In this document: one piece after another, positions 16,136 to 25,626 of the stretch
How positions within the stretch are numbered: position 1 is the stretch's first letter
Layout of the letters: each line of letters starts with the position of its first letter
From: an uncultured Atopobium sp.
GTDB taxonomy: Bacteria > Actinomycetota > Coriobacteriia > Coriobacteriales > Atopobiaceae
Reading direction: 5' to 3'
DNA: 37,879 bases
NCBI GenBank assembly: GCA_947252455.1
Contig: CAMXVQ010000007.1
Span: forward strand, 1-37,879
The notes under the pieces: generated by a model
Databases searched by the model: none
Told to the model about the DNA's origin: nothing
What the model saw: only the letters and a program-made list of their open reading frames with translations
Translations under genes and position numbers: made by a program

Positions 16136-17644
16136 ATGAGTATGGTTGAACGCACATCAACTAAGCAAACAAAAAAGCTGCATGTATTATGCGCAACCCC
16201 CGAATGCGTTCCTTTTGTAAAAACGGGTGGGCTTGCCGATGTTGCAGGTGCCTTGCCGCGCGCGCTTAAGCGCTTGGGGGCGCGTGTAAGTGTTATTTTG
16301 CCCAAATACAGCGCAATTCCTTGGGAGTATGTTTCAAAGATGGAACATATTGCCGAGTTTTATGTGCCACTATCTTGGCGTTATGAATATTGCGGTTTGG
16401 AAAAGCTTCGCTATAAAGGCGTTGAGTATTATTTCATTGATAATGAGCATTACTTTAAGCGTGATGGCATTTACGGATTTTTTGACGATGGCGAGCGTTT
16501 CGCGTTTTTCTCAAAAGCTATTTGCGAGGCCATAAATTATATCGGCGAGCTTCGTTGTGACATCATTCATTGTAACGATTGGCAAACTGCCCTTGTGCCA
16601 GTGTTTTTACACGAGTTTTATCACGAAATACCATCTTGTCGCAATGTTCGGGTAACCTTTACCATTCACAATCTTAAATTCCAAGGTCAGTTTGGCGACC
16701 AAATGATAGGTGATGTGTTGGGCTTGGCAGGTAAACCCAATGCCGTTCGTCAGCTCTATATTGATCGCGAGTCTATTAACTTTATGCAAGCAGGCCTATG
16801 CTACGCCGACCGTATTACCACGGTAAGCCCTAGTTATGCAGGCGAAATACAAATGCCTTTTTATGGTGAGGGTTTGGATGGGCTTCTTAGAAGACGCTCG
16901 TGTATTGTTCGAGGCATTCTTAACGGTATTGATGTTGAATTATGGAATCCCAAAAATGACAAGCTCATTCACAGCAGGTACTCAATTCAGGATTTAAGTG
17001 GTAAGGCGCGCAACAAAGCTCATCTTCAGCAAGAACTTGGACTTGACGTAGATCCGACACGTCCTTTGATTGCGCTTATCGGTCGTTTAACTGCACAAAA
17101 GGGTATCGGGCTGGTAACCTATGCCATGAATTACCTCATGCAACGAGGTGTTCAAGTGGTTGTTCTGGGAACAGGCGAAAAAGAATATGAAGACTCGTTT
17201 AGATATTTTGCGGCCACCTATCCTCGTCAAGCAAGCGCTTGCATTACCTTTGATAACGCGCTTTCTCATAGAATCTATGCTGGTGCAGATATTTTCTTAA
17301 TGCCTTCTGTGTTTGAGCCGTGTGGATTATCCCAGTTAATTTCAATGCGATACGGAACAATTCCTGTTGTTCGCGAAACAGGAGGCTTGCGCGATAGCGT
17401 TATTCCTTACAACAAATATACGCAAGAAGGCACTGGTTTTAGGTTCTGCAATATCAATGCCGATGAAATGACGCGCATACTTATGGATGCTTGCGAGCTT
17501 TATTGGACCGATAAAAAAGCATGGGTTGAGCTTCAAAAACGTGCAATGCGTGCCAACTTTAGCTGGAGTAGGGCTGCGCATGAATATCTGCGCGTCTATC
17601 TGCAGCTTTGTCCTGAATATACAAACATTTACGTAAAGAGGTAA
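16136..17644 (+). CDS. glgA: Glycogen synthase (ADP-glucose dependent)
   Basis: A 502-aa GT5 enzyme that elongates glycogen from ADP-glucose. The N-terminal domain carries FVKTGGLADVAGALPRAL, the ADP-glucose-binding KTGGL motif. HCNDWQTALVP and FTIHNLKFQG follow. The C-terminal Rossmann domain has LIGRLTAQKGI and MPSVFEPCGLSQLISMRYG with the E-x7-E-type retaining site. Length is normal. ATG 16136 is used, with a second ATG two codons later. The Shine-Dalgarno AAAGG is weak and somewhat distant, so either Met may be used. Its stop is 4 bases before the GTG of the GH13-GH77 gene. Confidence 0.95.
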   Translation: MSMVERTSTKQTKKLHVLCATPECVPFVKTGGLADVAGALPRALKRLGARVSVILPKYSAIPWEYVSKMEHIAEFYVPLSWRYEYCGLEKLRYKGVEYYFIDNEHYFKRDGIYGFFDDGERFAFFSKAICEAINYIGELRCDIIHCNDWQTALVPVFLHEFYHEIPSCRNVRVTFTIHNLKFQGQFGDQMIGDVLGLAGKPNAVRQLYIDRESINFMQAGLCYADRITTVSPSYAGEIQMPFYGEGLDGLLRRRSCIVRGILNGIDVELWNPKNDKLIHSRYSIQDLSGKARNKAHLQQELGLDVDPTRPLIALIGRLTAQKGIGLVTYAMNYLMQRGVQVVVLGTGEKEYEDSFRYFAATYPRQASACITFDNALSHRIYAGADIFLMPSVFEPCGLSQLISMRYGTIPVVRETGGLRDSVIPYNKYTQEGTGFRFCNINADEMTRILMDACELYWTDKKAWVELQKRAMRANFSWSRAAHEYLRVYLQLCPEYTNIYVKR

Positions 17645-17648
17645 TATC

Positions 17649-20600
17649 GTGAGAGCGCAACATAATAGTCTTGACACAAGATATCGTTCAATTGCTGGAG
17701 CCGTAGCGGTTGGTGAACAGTTGCGGTTAACTATTGATATTTGGGATGATGTTCCTCGTCGTGTTGTGTTGCGCACATGGACGGACGAAGAAAAAGAACA
17801 GCTCGTTCCCATGAGAAAAGTTGGCTGTTCTGAACGCCGTAATATTGCGCTCTGTGGAGAACTTAACGGTGGATGTCGCTATGGTGTAACGCTTACGTTT
17901 GATAAGCCGCAAGTGCTGTGGTACAGCTTTCAAATTACTTCTTCTAAAGGCGATGTATGGCGCTACGGCGCAGCTCAAGAGGATAAAGTGGGCGTTGGTG
18001 CTTTTGCCTATGGTGAACCTCCTTCATTTCAGGTAACGGTATATAAAAAACAAAGAACCGTTGATCCCACATGGTATACCCAAGGTGTTGCCTATCAGAT
18101 TTTTCCCGATCGTTTTGCGCGTGACGATAATTGGCGAGCTCGTTGTGAGCGCGTTTTAAGCATTCCGCGCAAAGGAGTTACGCGTAGGCTGGTAGACGAT
18201 TGGAACACCTATCCATATTACGAGCGTGATGCCGACGGTAATATTTTGGCCTGGGATTTTTACGGAGGTAGTTTACAAGGTATTATTTCTAAGCTTGACT
18301 ACCTTAAAAATTTGGGAATTACCATTATTTACCTTAACCCTATTGTAGAAGCACAGTCTAACCATCGCTATGATACGGCTGATTATTTTCATGTTGACCC
18401 CATGCTGGGTACCGATGAAGACTTTGAAGAGCTTTGCAAACGGGCTTCTGATATGGGTATCTCAATTATGCTTGACGGTGTGTTTAATCATGTGGGAGCA
18501 GATTCTCATTACTTTAACGCGTGTGGAAATTATGCCGAATTGCCAGCTTCTAACAAAAAAGCAACAACGCACTCATGGTTTACGTTTAATGATTCGGGTG
18601 CATATGATTGCTGGTGGGGTGTTAAAGACTTGCCTGCTATTAGAAAGCATTGCCCCGAATTTCGTGAGCTTATTTGTGGCGAAAACGGTGTTATCCGCAC
18701 CTGGTTGCGCCGAGGTGCTCGTGCATGGCGCTTAGATGTTGTAGACGAACTTACTGATGATTTTGTTGAAGACATAAAAAGTGCCGCTTTGGCAGAAAAG
18801 CCCGATTCGGTAGTTATTGGAGAAGTTTGGGAGGACGCGTCTCATAAGCGTGCATACGGAAATTTGCGAAAGTATTTTCAGGGCGCAGAATTAGACGCCA
18901 CGATGAACTATCCGCTTCGCGATGCGCTTATCTCGTTTATTACGCGTCGTAGCTCTGCTGATTCTTTTGCATCATCCATTGAAAGTTTGCAAGCCAATTA
19001 TCCACGCGATGCCTTTTATGCCGAATTTAACATGATGAGTACGCATGACCGCGCTCGTATTCTTACGATGTTAGGAGATGCTCCCGATAAAAGCGCAATT
19101 TCTGAAGGCGATCAATATTGGTTTAGACTTAATCCTGGCTGTAGAGCTTTGGCGGTAAGTCGTTTGTGGCTTACCACGCTTATACAGATGTGCTTGCCTG
19201 GTGTTCCGTGCGTGTATTACGGTGACGAGGCAGGGCTTGAAGGCTACAGCGATCCATTTTGTCGTTCAACGTTTCCGTGGGATAATCCCGACAAAAATTG
19301 TCAGATCATTTATCGTAATGCCATTCAGCTGCGTAAAACGCTTGACGTGTTTGTAACGGGTGATCTGCACGTGCGCTCATTTGGCTATGATGTGTTTGGC
19401 ATGTGGCGTCGTGATAAAACCACAAGTGTATGCGTGCTGGTAAACACACATACCGAGATGAGCCAAACCGTAGATATTCCTGTTGAGAACTTTGTGCCGC
19501 TTACTCAAAATCTTGGTAAAGATATGCACGCTCTGCGTCTGGTGGATCTGTTAACAGGCAATGAGTATCAAGCTCATAATGGAACGCTTACGCTCACGCT
19601 TCAAAATTTGGGTTCAATGATTTTATGTGCGTCTATTAAAACGCCTTTGTCGCTTCCTTTTAAACCTGGTGCGGGTGTTTTGTGTCACATAACATCATTG
19701 CCCGGAGGAACGCTTGGCCAGCCGTCGTATAACTTTGTTAACTATCTCTCGCAAGCGCACATGCGTTATTGGCAAATGCTTCCCGTGCACCCCGTAGACG
19801 AAGATAAGTCACCATATGCAGGGTATTCTGCTTTTGCTGGAAACATGGCGCTCGTTGAGCAGCAAGAGCAATGTAATACTAAAGATGACGAAGACGAGGA
19901 CAACACGCCTGACAGCGTTGAGTTTCATCGTTTTGTTCAAGACAACGACCATTGGTTAGTGCCGTATGCTTGTTTTAGAGCGCTCAAGAAGCGTTATAAG
20001 GGAATTTGCTGGCAGAAGTGGCCTGAGCCGTATAATCGTTGGGATCCAGCGTTTACGCGTGAACGCGATTTGCTTGACGATATTGAAACATGCGTAAAAA
20101 AGCAGTTTGTATTTGACCGCCAGTGGCGCGCACTTAAGGCGTATGCGCATGAAAATGGCGTGTCGCTTATCGGCGATATTCCTATGTATGTTTCTGCGGA
20201 CTCAGCCGATGTTTGGACAAACCCTCAGATGTTTAACCTTGATGTAGACGGTTATCCTACGTTAGCTGCAGGCGTTCCACCTGATGAATTTAGCGCAACT
20301 GGTCAGCTTTGGGGAAACCCTACCTACAATTGGGACTTGATGGAACAAGACGGTTTTTCGTGGTGGACACGTCGTCTTGCGCGTGAGTTTGATCTTTTTG
20401 ACTATGTTCGTCTTGATCATTTCTTAGGATTTTCTTCTTATTTTGCAATTCCCGTTACTAAACAGGCTGTACGCGGTAGTGAACAAACAGAAAACGAAGA
20501 GGCTGCCATTCAGGCTATTGCACACGGTTCGTGGCGTGAAGGTCCAGGCGTTCGTGTGATGCGTGCCTTGTATAAAAAGTTGGGACCGCTTCCTTTAATT

Positions 20601-21026
20601 GCCGAAGATTTGGGTATTGTAACGCCTGCGGTTCGCGCGCTTTTAGTGGATACACACATTTGCGGTATGGATGTTATGCAATTTTCTCACGAAGATGTGC
20701 GATTTGGCTATCATCCGTCATGTAAGAAGGTAGCATATACTTCCACCCATGATACGCAAACGCTTATTGGCTGGTGTAAAGACCACTATCATATGGACAG
20801 CTATACAGCCGAAAAGCAGGCAGAATATCTGTTGAGTGAGGCGTTTTCTTCTGACGCGCTTGTGTCAATTGCAACGTTGCAAGATGTTTTACACTTAGAC
20901 GATTCTGCGCGTATGAATGTACCGGGTACAAGTAACGATAATTGGTCGTGGCAGGCGCATACAGAAGATTTGGCAAAATCGGCAGAATACGTACGCACGT
21001 TGGTTGATCAGACTGGACGGATATAG
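17649..21026 (+). CDS. malQ: GH13-GH77 fusion: neopullulanase-type amylase plus 4-alpha-glucanotransferase (MalQ)
   Basis: 1125 aa, two complete enzymes in one chain. Residues ~1-140 form a beta-rich N-terminal domain. Residues ~145-660 are a GH13 alpha-amylase/cyclomaltodextrinase-like module: GVAYQIFPDRFA, DGVFNHVG, nucleophile Asp363 (WRLDVVDEL), acid/base Glu392 (IGEVWED), and STHD. Residues ~665-1125 are GH77 amylomaltase: SPYAGYSAFAGN, GVPPDEFSATGQLWGNP, nucleophile Asp923 (VRLDHFLGF), acid/base Glu986 (AEDLGIVTP), and STHDTQTLIGW. All catalytic residues are kept in both halves. No signal peptide is seen, so it acts in the cytoplasm, probably trimming and disproportionating glycogen branches in place of separate GlgX and MalQ. 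The start is GTG 17649 with AAGAGG upstream; glgA ends 4 bases before. One base separates its stop from mfd. The symbol covers only the GH77 half. Confidence 0.92.
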   Translation: MRAQHNSLDTRYRSIAGAVAVGEQLRLTIDIWDDVPRRVVLRTWTDEEKEQLVPMRKVGCSERRNIALCGELNGGCRYGVTLTFDKPQVLWYSFQITSSKGDVWRYGAAQEDKVGVGAFAYGEPPSFQVTVYKKQRTVDPTWYTQGVAYQIFPDRFARDDNWRARCERVLSIPRKGVTRRLVDDWNTYPYYERDADGNILAWDFYGGSLQGIISKLDYLKNLGITIIYLNPIVEAQSNHRYDTADYFHVDPMLGTDEDFEELCKRASDMGISIMLDGVFNHVGADSHYFNACGNYAELPASNKKATTHSWFTFNDSGAYDCWWGVKDLPAIRKHCPEFRELICGENGVIRTWLRRGARAWRLDVVDELTDDFVEDIKSAALAEKPDSVVIGEVWEDASHKRAYGNLRKYFQGAELDATMNYPLRDALISFITRRSSADSFASSIESLQANYPRDAFYAEFNMMSTHDRARILTMLGDAPDKSAISEGDQYWFRLNPGCRALAVSRLWLTTLIQMCLPGVPCVYYGDEAGLEGYSDPFCRSTFPWDNPDKNCQIIYRNAIQLRKTLDVFVTGDLHVRSFGYDVFGMWRRDKTTSVCVLVNTHTEMSQTVDIPVENFVPLTQNLGKDMHALRLVDLLTGNEYQAHNGTLTLTLQNLGSMILCASIKTPLSLPFKPGAGVLCHITSLPGGTLGQPSYNFVNYLSQAHMRYWQMLPVHPVDEDKSPYAGYSAFAGNMALVEQQEQCNTKDDEDEDNTPDSVEFHRFVQDNDHWLVPYACFRALKKRYKGICWQKWPEPYNRWDPAFTRERDLLDDIETCVKKQFVFDRQWRALKAYAHENGVSLIGDIPMYVSADSADVWTNPQMFNLDVDGYPTLAAGVPPDEFSATGQLWGNPTYNWDLMEQDGFSWWTRRLAREFDLFDYVRLDHFLGFSSYFAIPVTKQAVRGSEQTENEEAAIQAIAHGSWREGPGVRVMRALYKKLGPLPLIAEDLGIVTPAVRALLVDTHICGMDVMQFSHEDVRFGYHPSCKKVAYTSTHDTQTLIGWCKDHYHMDSYTAEKQAEYLLSEAFSSDALVSIATLQDVLHLDDSARMNVPGTSNDNWSWQAHTEDLAKSAEYVRTLVDQTGRI

Positions 21027-21027
21027 C

Positions 21028-24000
21028 ATGTTTTTACATAGAGTTGTTCAGCAACTCCTTACATCTCGCGAAATACACAGGATATGGAACGAGCTTGACC
21101 AGGGAAAAGATTGTACGCTGAACATCTCTCAAAGTGCTCGTCCATTTATAGTTGCCGCGCGTGCGTGCGTCCAAGCACGTCCTATATTGCTGGTGGTATC
21201 AGGCGAGGACGCAGCGGATAGAGCTGCACGCATTCTTGCAGGCTGGCTTGGACCCGACGTGGTGTTTCGCTATCCCAACCGAGCCGATTTACCCTGGAGC
21301 GACAAGGGCGCTGGCGCAGAGGTATGTGGCAAGCGCGTCGAGGCGTTGTTTCATCTTGCACAACCACAAAGGTGCGTGGTTGTGGCAAGTGCGCGTGCCC
21401 TTTTGAGGCGGCTTCCGCCCATAACTTCATCTTTTGCTCAACAGAAGAAGATTTGCATAGGCGACGAGCTTGATATATACGCGCTTGCACGTCAGTTGGT
21501 GCTATGGGGATATGTTTCTACAACAGCTGTTAAAGAAGTTAGAGAACCAGGTTATTTTTGTGTTCACGGCGATAGTGTTGATGTGTTTTCGCCCTGTGAA
21601 CAAGCTCCCGTCCGCATTTCCTTTTTTGGTGATGAAGTAGACGATATCAGAAAAGTTGTGCCTTCTACAGGTCAAACGATCTCTTCTCAGCAGCAAGCGG
21701 TGCTCTATGCCGCGCGCGAACTTGAATTATCGCCTGCAACTATACAGTGTGCAAAAAACAAGCTCTATGATAAAGCTCAAGAGGATTCAGATATCGAGCG
21801 CGTTTTAGATCAGATAGAAGAATCCGTTTACACCAACGAATTAGATGCTTATCTTCCGTATTTATATCCTTCAACTGCAAGTGTTATAGACTATATGCAC
21901 CCATCTGCTCTTGTTGTTTTGGCAGAACCTCGTGCATTGTTTGATGATTGCCAACGTGCATATGACGAGCTTATGCACGCATCAACGGAAAAGCGCGCGA
22001 GTTTGGATGGGCTGTATACCTCGCCAGTTGAACTTGATTTTGGTAAACAACAGCGACTTTCTCTCTCTTCACTTGCAAGACAGGGAATGCGTGCGTCAAA
22101 TCATGTTGTAACCGAGCAGTGCGACATTGCAGGATCTGCAAGTAAAATGATTGGGCGCATACGTGAGCTTTTAGCAAATAACACAGCAGTTGTTTTTTCT
22201 GTACCCGATCGCGGCGCGCGCCGTGCGCTGCAGCTTAGTTTTACAGATGAGAACATTTCTTTTGAAGATGCGTCTGAACACGCGTCTGAACACGCGTCTG
22301 ACCATGCGTCTGAATACGCGCCTGAACACGCATCTGAACACAACCAAGACCTAGAAGCGCAAAATCTCCCACTTCCGCGCAATAAGGTAGTGTTTTTTGC
22401 TGATCCTATTAATGCCGGTATTGTAATTCCGTCTGCTCATCTTGCTATTTTTTCGGTAAGCGACTTAAACGCTCATCTCAACAATAAAAAGCATCGTTTT
22501 CAAAAAATTGACCCCACCAAACTAACGTTTCCTTTTAAGCCGGGAGACTATGTGGTGCATGCAACGCATGGAATTGCGCTGTTTCAGAAAATTGTTCAAC
22601 AAGAAGTTGCTGGTAAAAAACGCGATTATTTTCTTTTGGTATACGCGCAAGATGATAAGCTCTACGTTCCTTTTGAACAAGTTGATAAAATTACGCGCTA
22701 TATAGGACCTGATGGCTCAACGCCTCGTTTAACGCGTCTGAACTCTGCCGACTGGTCTCGTGCATGTACGCGTGCACGTAAATCGGCACAAAAAATGGCG
22801 TTTGATTTGGTTGATTTGTATACACGCCGTTCAACAATTAAGGGCTTTAGCTTTTCTTTTGACACCCCTGCGCAAGAAGACATGGAAACAAGCTTTCCCT
22901 ATACGCTTACGCGCGATCAAGCACGCGCGCTCGACGACATTAAAGCCGATATGCAATCTGCTACGCCGATGGATCGTCTTTTGTGCGGTGATGTTGGTTT
23001 TGGAAAAACCGAAGTTGCCCTGCGCGCGGCGTTTAAGTGTTGTCAGGATCATAAACAGGTTATGGTTTTATGTCCAACTACCATTTTGGCTCAACAGCAT
23101 TTTGAAACCTTTTATGAGCGCTTTACTCCATTTGAGGTGAATGTGCGCGTCCTTTCGCGTTTCATTAAGCCTGCCGAGCAAAAGCGCACGTTAGAAGGTT
23201 TTTCTACAGGTGATGTAGATGTTTTAATTGGAACGCACCGCTTGCTCTCGTCTGATGTTAATCCTTCTGACTTAGGTCTTATCATTATTGACGAGGAACA
23301 GCGCTTTGGTGTTCAGCATAAAGAGCAGCTTAAAAATATTCGCGAGCAGGTTGATGTGCTTACGTTGTCGGCAACGCCCATTCCTCGCACCATGCAGATG
23401 GCAATGAGTGGCGTGCGTGATATGAGCTTGATTTTAAGCGCGCCAGCAGGTAGAAAGCCAGTACGCGTGCATGTTGGTGAATGGGACTCAGACCTTATAA
23501 GCGATGCTATTCGCCTAGAACTTGCGCGTAAAGGTCAGGTGTATTACGTAAGCAACCGAGTAAAAACTATTGATGATGCGCTTGAGCGCGTCCACGCCTG
23601 TGCGCCTGAGGCACGCGTTGGAGTGGCGCACGGTCAGATGAGTCCGTCTCAGATCGAAGAAGTTATGCTTTTGTTTGAAGAGCACGAGATTGACGTTTTG
23701 GTTGCAACAACCATTATAGAAAGCGGTATTGATAATCCGCATACCAATACACTGATCATCGAAGATTCTCAGCGCTTGGGCTTGGCACAACTTTACCAGC
23801 TTAAAGGACGTGTTGGTCGTGGTCGCGTGCAGGCGTATGCGTATTTTATGTTCCCACCTACCGAGCCACTTACCGAAGAAGCACGCAGGCGTCTTGAAGC
23901 AATTTACGAGCACCAAGAGCTTGGCTCGGGTATGCGCATTGCTATGAAAGATCTTGAGATCAGAGGTGCTGGTTCACTTATGAGCGCTGAACAGCATGGT

Positions 24001-24636
24001 AATTTATCGGGTGTTGGTTTTGATTTGTTCACACAAATGCTCTCCGATGCTGTTCGCGAAGCAAAAGGCGAAACTCAACACACAGACCTTGCCGAAGTAG
24101 TTATTAACATTCCTGCCGATTTTTATTTCAGCGAAGACTATGTTCCCGAGATTGATAAACGCGTGCTTTTGTATCGACGCTTGGCAGCCGTAACAGAATT
24201 GAGCGAGGTAGACGCGCTTGAAAAGGAGACGCTTGATACCCATGGCGCGCTTGAACCTGCTGGCGTAAATTTATTTGTGCGTGCTCGTATTCGTATTCGC
24301 GCTGCTCGTTTAGGTGTTCAAACTGTTTCTGCATTAACGGATAAGATCATTTTGCAGGGGTTGGAAGTTCCTTATGCACGTGCGCGTTTGTTGCGCGCGC
24401 ACAATATTTTAGTTTACCCTAAGACTAAAAAGGTTATATTCCCTGTTAAACGCGAGCGTGAATTGGAGCGCGCTACGCAACGTATTCAAGAAGCGTCTAA
24501 GCGTCTTCAAGCTGCACAAACGCACGATGTGCCGCAAGAAACAATCGAGCGCGACGCGCGGTCGCTTAAAGGTGACAAGTTGGTTGCACAAACCTTGCAA
24601 GCCCTCGAAGAATTTGGTGATAGCGATGACTCATAA
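21028..24636 (+). CDS. mfd: Transcription-repair coupling factor
   Basis: 1202 aa. It displaces stalled RNA polymerase and recruits UvrA. Order of domains: UvrB-like N-terminal region (~1-400), an acidic/His linker with six ASEH-type repeats (415-438), RNAP-interacting CarD-like domain (FPFKPGDYVVHATHGIALF), SF2 translocase with Walker A GDVGFGKTEVA (Lys660), DEEQRFGVQHK, the GRVGRG motif, and a C-terminal TRCF domain. ATG 21028 is chosen because it lies one base after the previous stop; the frame is open further upstream inside the GH13-GH77 gene. The GH13-GH77 end supplies only a weak GGACGGA site, so reinitiation is likely. The last 11 bases overlap mazG. Confidence 0.95.
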   Translation: MFLHRVVQQLLTSREIHRIWNELDQGKDCTLNISQSARPFIVAARACVQARPILLVVSGEDAADRAARILAGWLGPDVVFRYPNRADLPWSDKGAGAEVCGKRVEALFHLAQPQRCVVVASARALLRRLPPITSSFAQQKKICIGDELDIYALARQLVLWGYVSTTAVKEVREPGYFCVHGDSVDVFSPCEQAPVRISFFGDEVDDIRKVVPSTGQTISSQQQAVLYAARELELSPATIQCAKNKLYDKAQEDSDIERVLDQIEESVYTNELDAYLPYLYPSTASVIDYMHPSALVVLAEPRALFDDCQRAYDELMHASTEKRASLDGLYTSPVELDFGKQQRLSLSSLARQGMRASNHVVTEQCDIAGSASKMIGRIRELLANNTAVVFSVPDRGARRALQLSFTDENISFEDASEHASEHASDHASEYAPEHASEHNQDLEAQNLPLPRNKVVFFADPINAGIVIPSAHLAIFSVSDLNAHLNNKKHRFQKIDPTKLTFPFKPGDYVVHATHGIALFQKIVQQEVAGKKRDYFLLVYAQDDKLYVPFEQVDKITRYIGPDGSTPRLTRLNSADWSRACTRARKSAQKMAFDLVDLYTRRSTIKGFSFSFDTPAQEDMETSFPYTLTRDQARALDDIKADMQSATPMDRLLCGDVGFGKTEVALRAAFKCCQDHKQVMVLCPTTILAQQHFETFYERFTPFEVNVRVLSRFIKPAEQKRTLEGFSTGDVDVLIGTHRLLSSDVNPSDLGLIIIDEEQRFGVQHKEQLKNIREQVDVLTLSATPIPRTMQMAMSGVRDMSLILSAPAGRKPVRVHVGEWDSDLISDAIRLELARKGQVYYVSNRVKTIDDALERVHACAPEARVGVAHGQMSPSQIEEVMLLFEEHEIDVLVATTIIESGIDNPHTNTLIIEDSQRLGLAQLYQLKGRVGRGRVQAYAYFMFPPTEPLTEEARRRLEAIYEHQELGSGMRIAMKDLEIRGAGSLMSAEQHGNLSGVGFDLFTQMLSDAVREAKGETQHTDLAEVVINIPADFYFSEDYVPEIDKRVLLYRRLAAVTELSEVDALEKETLDTHGALEPAGVNLFVRARIRIRAARLGVQTVSALTDKIILQGLEVPYARARLLRAHNILVYPKTKKVIFPVKRERELERATQRIQEASKRLQAAQTHDVPQETIERDARSLKGDKLVAQTLQALEEFGDSDDS
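22270..22341 (+). repeat. Six 12-bp tandem repeats inside mfd
   Basis: Six consecutive in-frame copies of a 12-base unit close to GCGTCTGAACAC, encoding ASEH, ASEH, ASDH, ASEY, APEH, ASEH. Copies differ by one to three bases. The block sits in the linker before the RNAP-interacting domain. Copy-number change would keep the frame. Confidence 0.9.
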
Positions 24637-25591
24637 ACATAGTGTAGTGGTAACAGACGAGCAAGAAGCGGCTATTGATGAGTGTATTACGTGTATGAAG
24701 GACGCTCCAGCTTCCCAAATTGCTTTTGAGCGGCTTGTTCGATTGGTGTGGCGCCTTCGTCAAGACGACGGATGCCCGTGGGATAAAGCGCAGACGCACG
24801 AAAGCATTACCAAAAATATGATTGAAGAAGCCTACGAAGCAGTTGATGCTATTCATCAAACGGATAGCGACCATCTGTGCGAGGAGCTTGGTGATGTGCT
24901 TGAGCAGGTGCTTCTTCACGCGCAAATTGCTTTGGACAACCAGGAGTTTACGCTTGAGGACGTCTGCCATGGTTTGGCGGAGAAGCTTATTCGTCGGCAC
25001 CCTCATATTTTTGATACCAACTCTTTGGCGCATATGCCTAGCTCTGCCGATGAAGTCCTCAATATTTGGGATAGTGTGAAAGACGCCGAGCGCGCAGCTG
25101 ATAATACGCGCGCGGGCACTCATAAAGGGTTACTTGATTCAATACCGCGCTCGTTTCCTGCGCTTATGCAGGCTCAAAAGGTTGTAAAACGTGCGCATAA
25201 AGCTGGTTTAGGTGCGCATACTCACCAACAGGCATGCGCTGAGGCCGAAAAACACATGCATGAATTGGTTGATTCGTGTACATCTAAGAGTGCTTTTGTT
25301 GAGGACGTGAAGAAGCAAGCCCAAAATAAAGCCGATAACAATCACAACACTCAAGACGATCACAACGAACGTGCACGCCTGTTTGGTAAGCTTATGTTTT
25401 CGTTGGTGGAGCTTGCGCAAGATATGCATGTTGATGCCGAGGAAGCACTTGCTTTTGAGGTACGTGCGTATCGAGAAACGTTTCGTGCATGCGAGCAGCA
25501 TCTTGCAGCCCAGGGTTCATCACTTGATGACGTAGATTTTGAAGATAAGCAACGCATATGGAATGATGTGTCCAATAAATCGGTACAATAA
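24626..25591 (+). CDS. mazG: MazG-family nucleoside triphosphate pyrophosphohydrolase
   Basis: A 321-aa housekeeping enzyme of the all-alpha NTP pyrophosphatase family, which hydrolyses (d)NTPs to monophosphates. The N-terminal MazG domain (~40-150) carries GCPWDKAQTHESI and the metal-binding acidic motif EEAYEAVDAI...EELGDVLEQV. A second, C-terminal MazG-like region (FGKLMFSLVELAQDM, DAEEALAFEVRAYRETF) lacks the EELGD acidic cluster usual at that place and is preceded by a polar insert with NNHN/DDHN. ATG 24626 overlaps the end of mfd by 11 bases; a longer frame starting inside mfd is not credible. Coriobacteria often have eno next in this block, but it is absent here. Confidence 0.9.
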   Translation: MTHKHSVVVTDEQEAAIDECITCMKDAPASQIAFERLVRLVWRLRQDDGCPWDKAQTHESITKNMIEEAYEAVDAIHQTDSDHLCEELGDVLEQVLLHAQIALDNQEFTLEDVCHGLAEKLIRRHPHIFDTNSLAHMPSSADEVLNIWDSVKDAERAADNTRAGTHKGLLDSIPRSFPALMQAQKVVKRAHKAGLGAHTHQQACAEAEKHMHELVDSCTSKSAFVEDVKKQAQNKADNNHNTQDDHNERARLFGKLMFSLVELAQDMHVDAEEALAFEVRAYRETFRACEQHLAAQGSSLDDVDFEDKQRIWNDVSNKSVQ

Positions 25592-25626
25592 ATTATAACA
25601 TTGGTGGCTATAGGGATATTTCTTGC

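Noticed and set aside
17649..21026. GH13-GH77 join as an assembly or frameshift artefact
   Set aside because: One uninterrupted frame, both halves complete with intact catalytic residues, and a normal linker; a natural fusion is the simpler reading.
20917..21027. Longer mfd start inside the preceding gene
   Set aside because: The extra 37 residues do not resemble Mfd and overlap the GH77 C terminus; ATG 21028 right after the stop is better.
22270..22341. Iteron or protein-binding array
   Set aside because: Twelve-base periodicity follows codons (A-S-E-H) within mfd, so it is a coding minisatellite.
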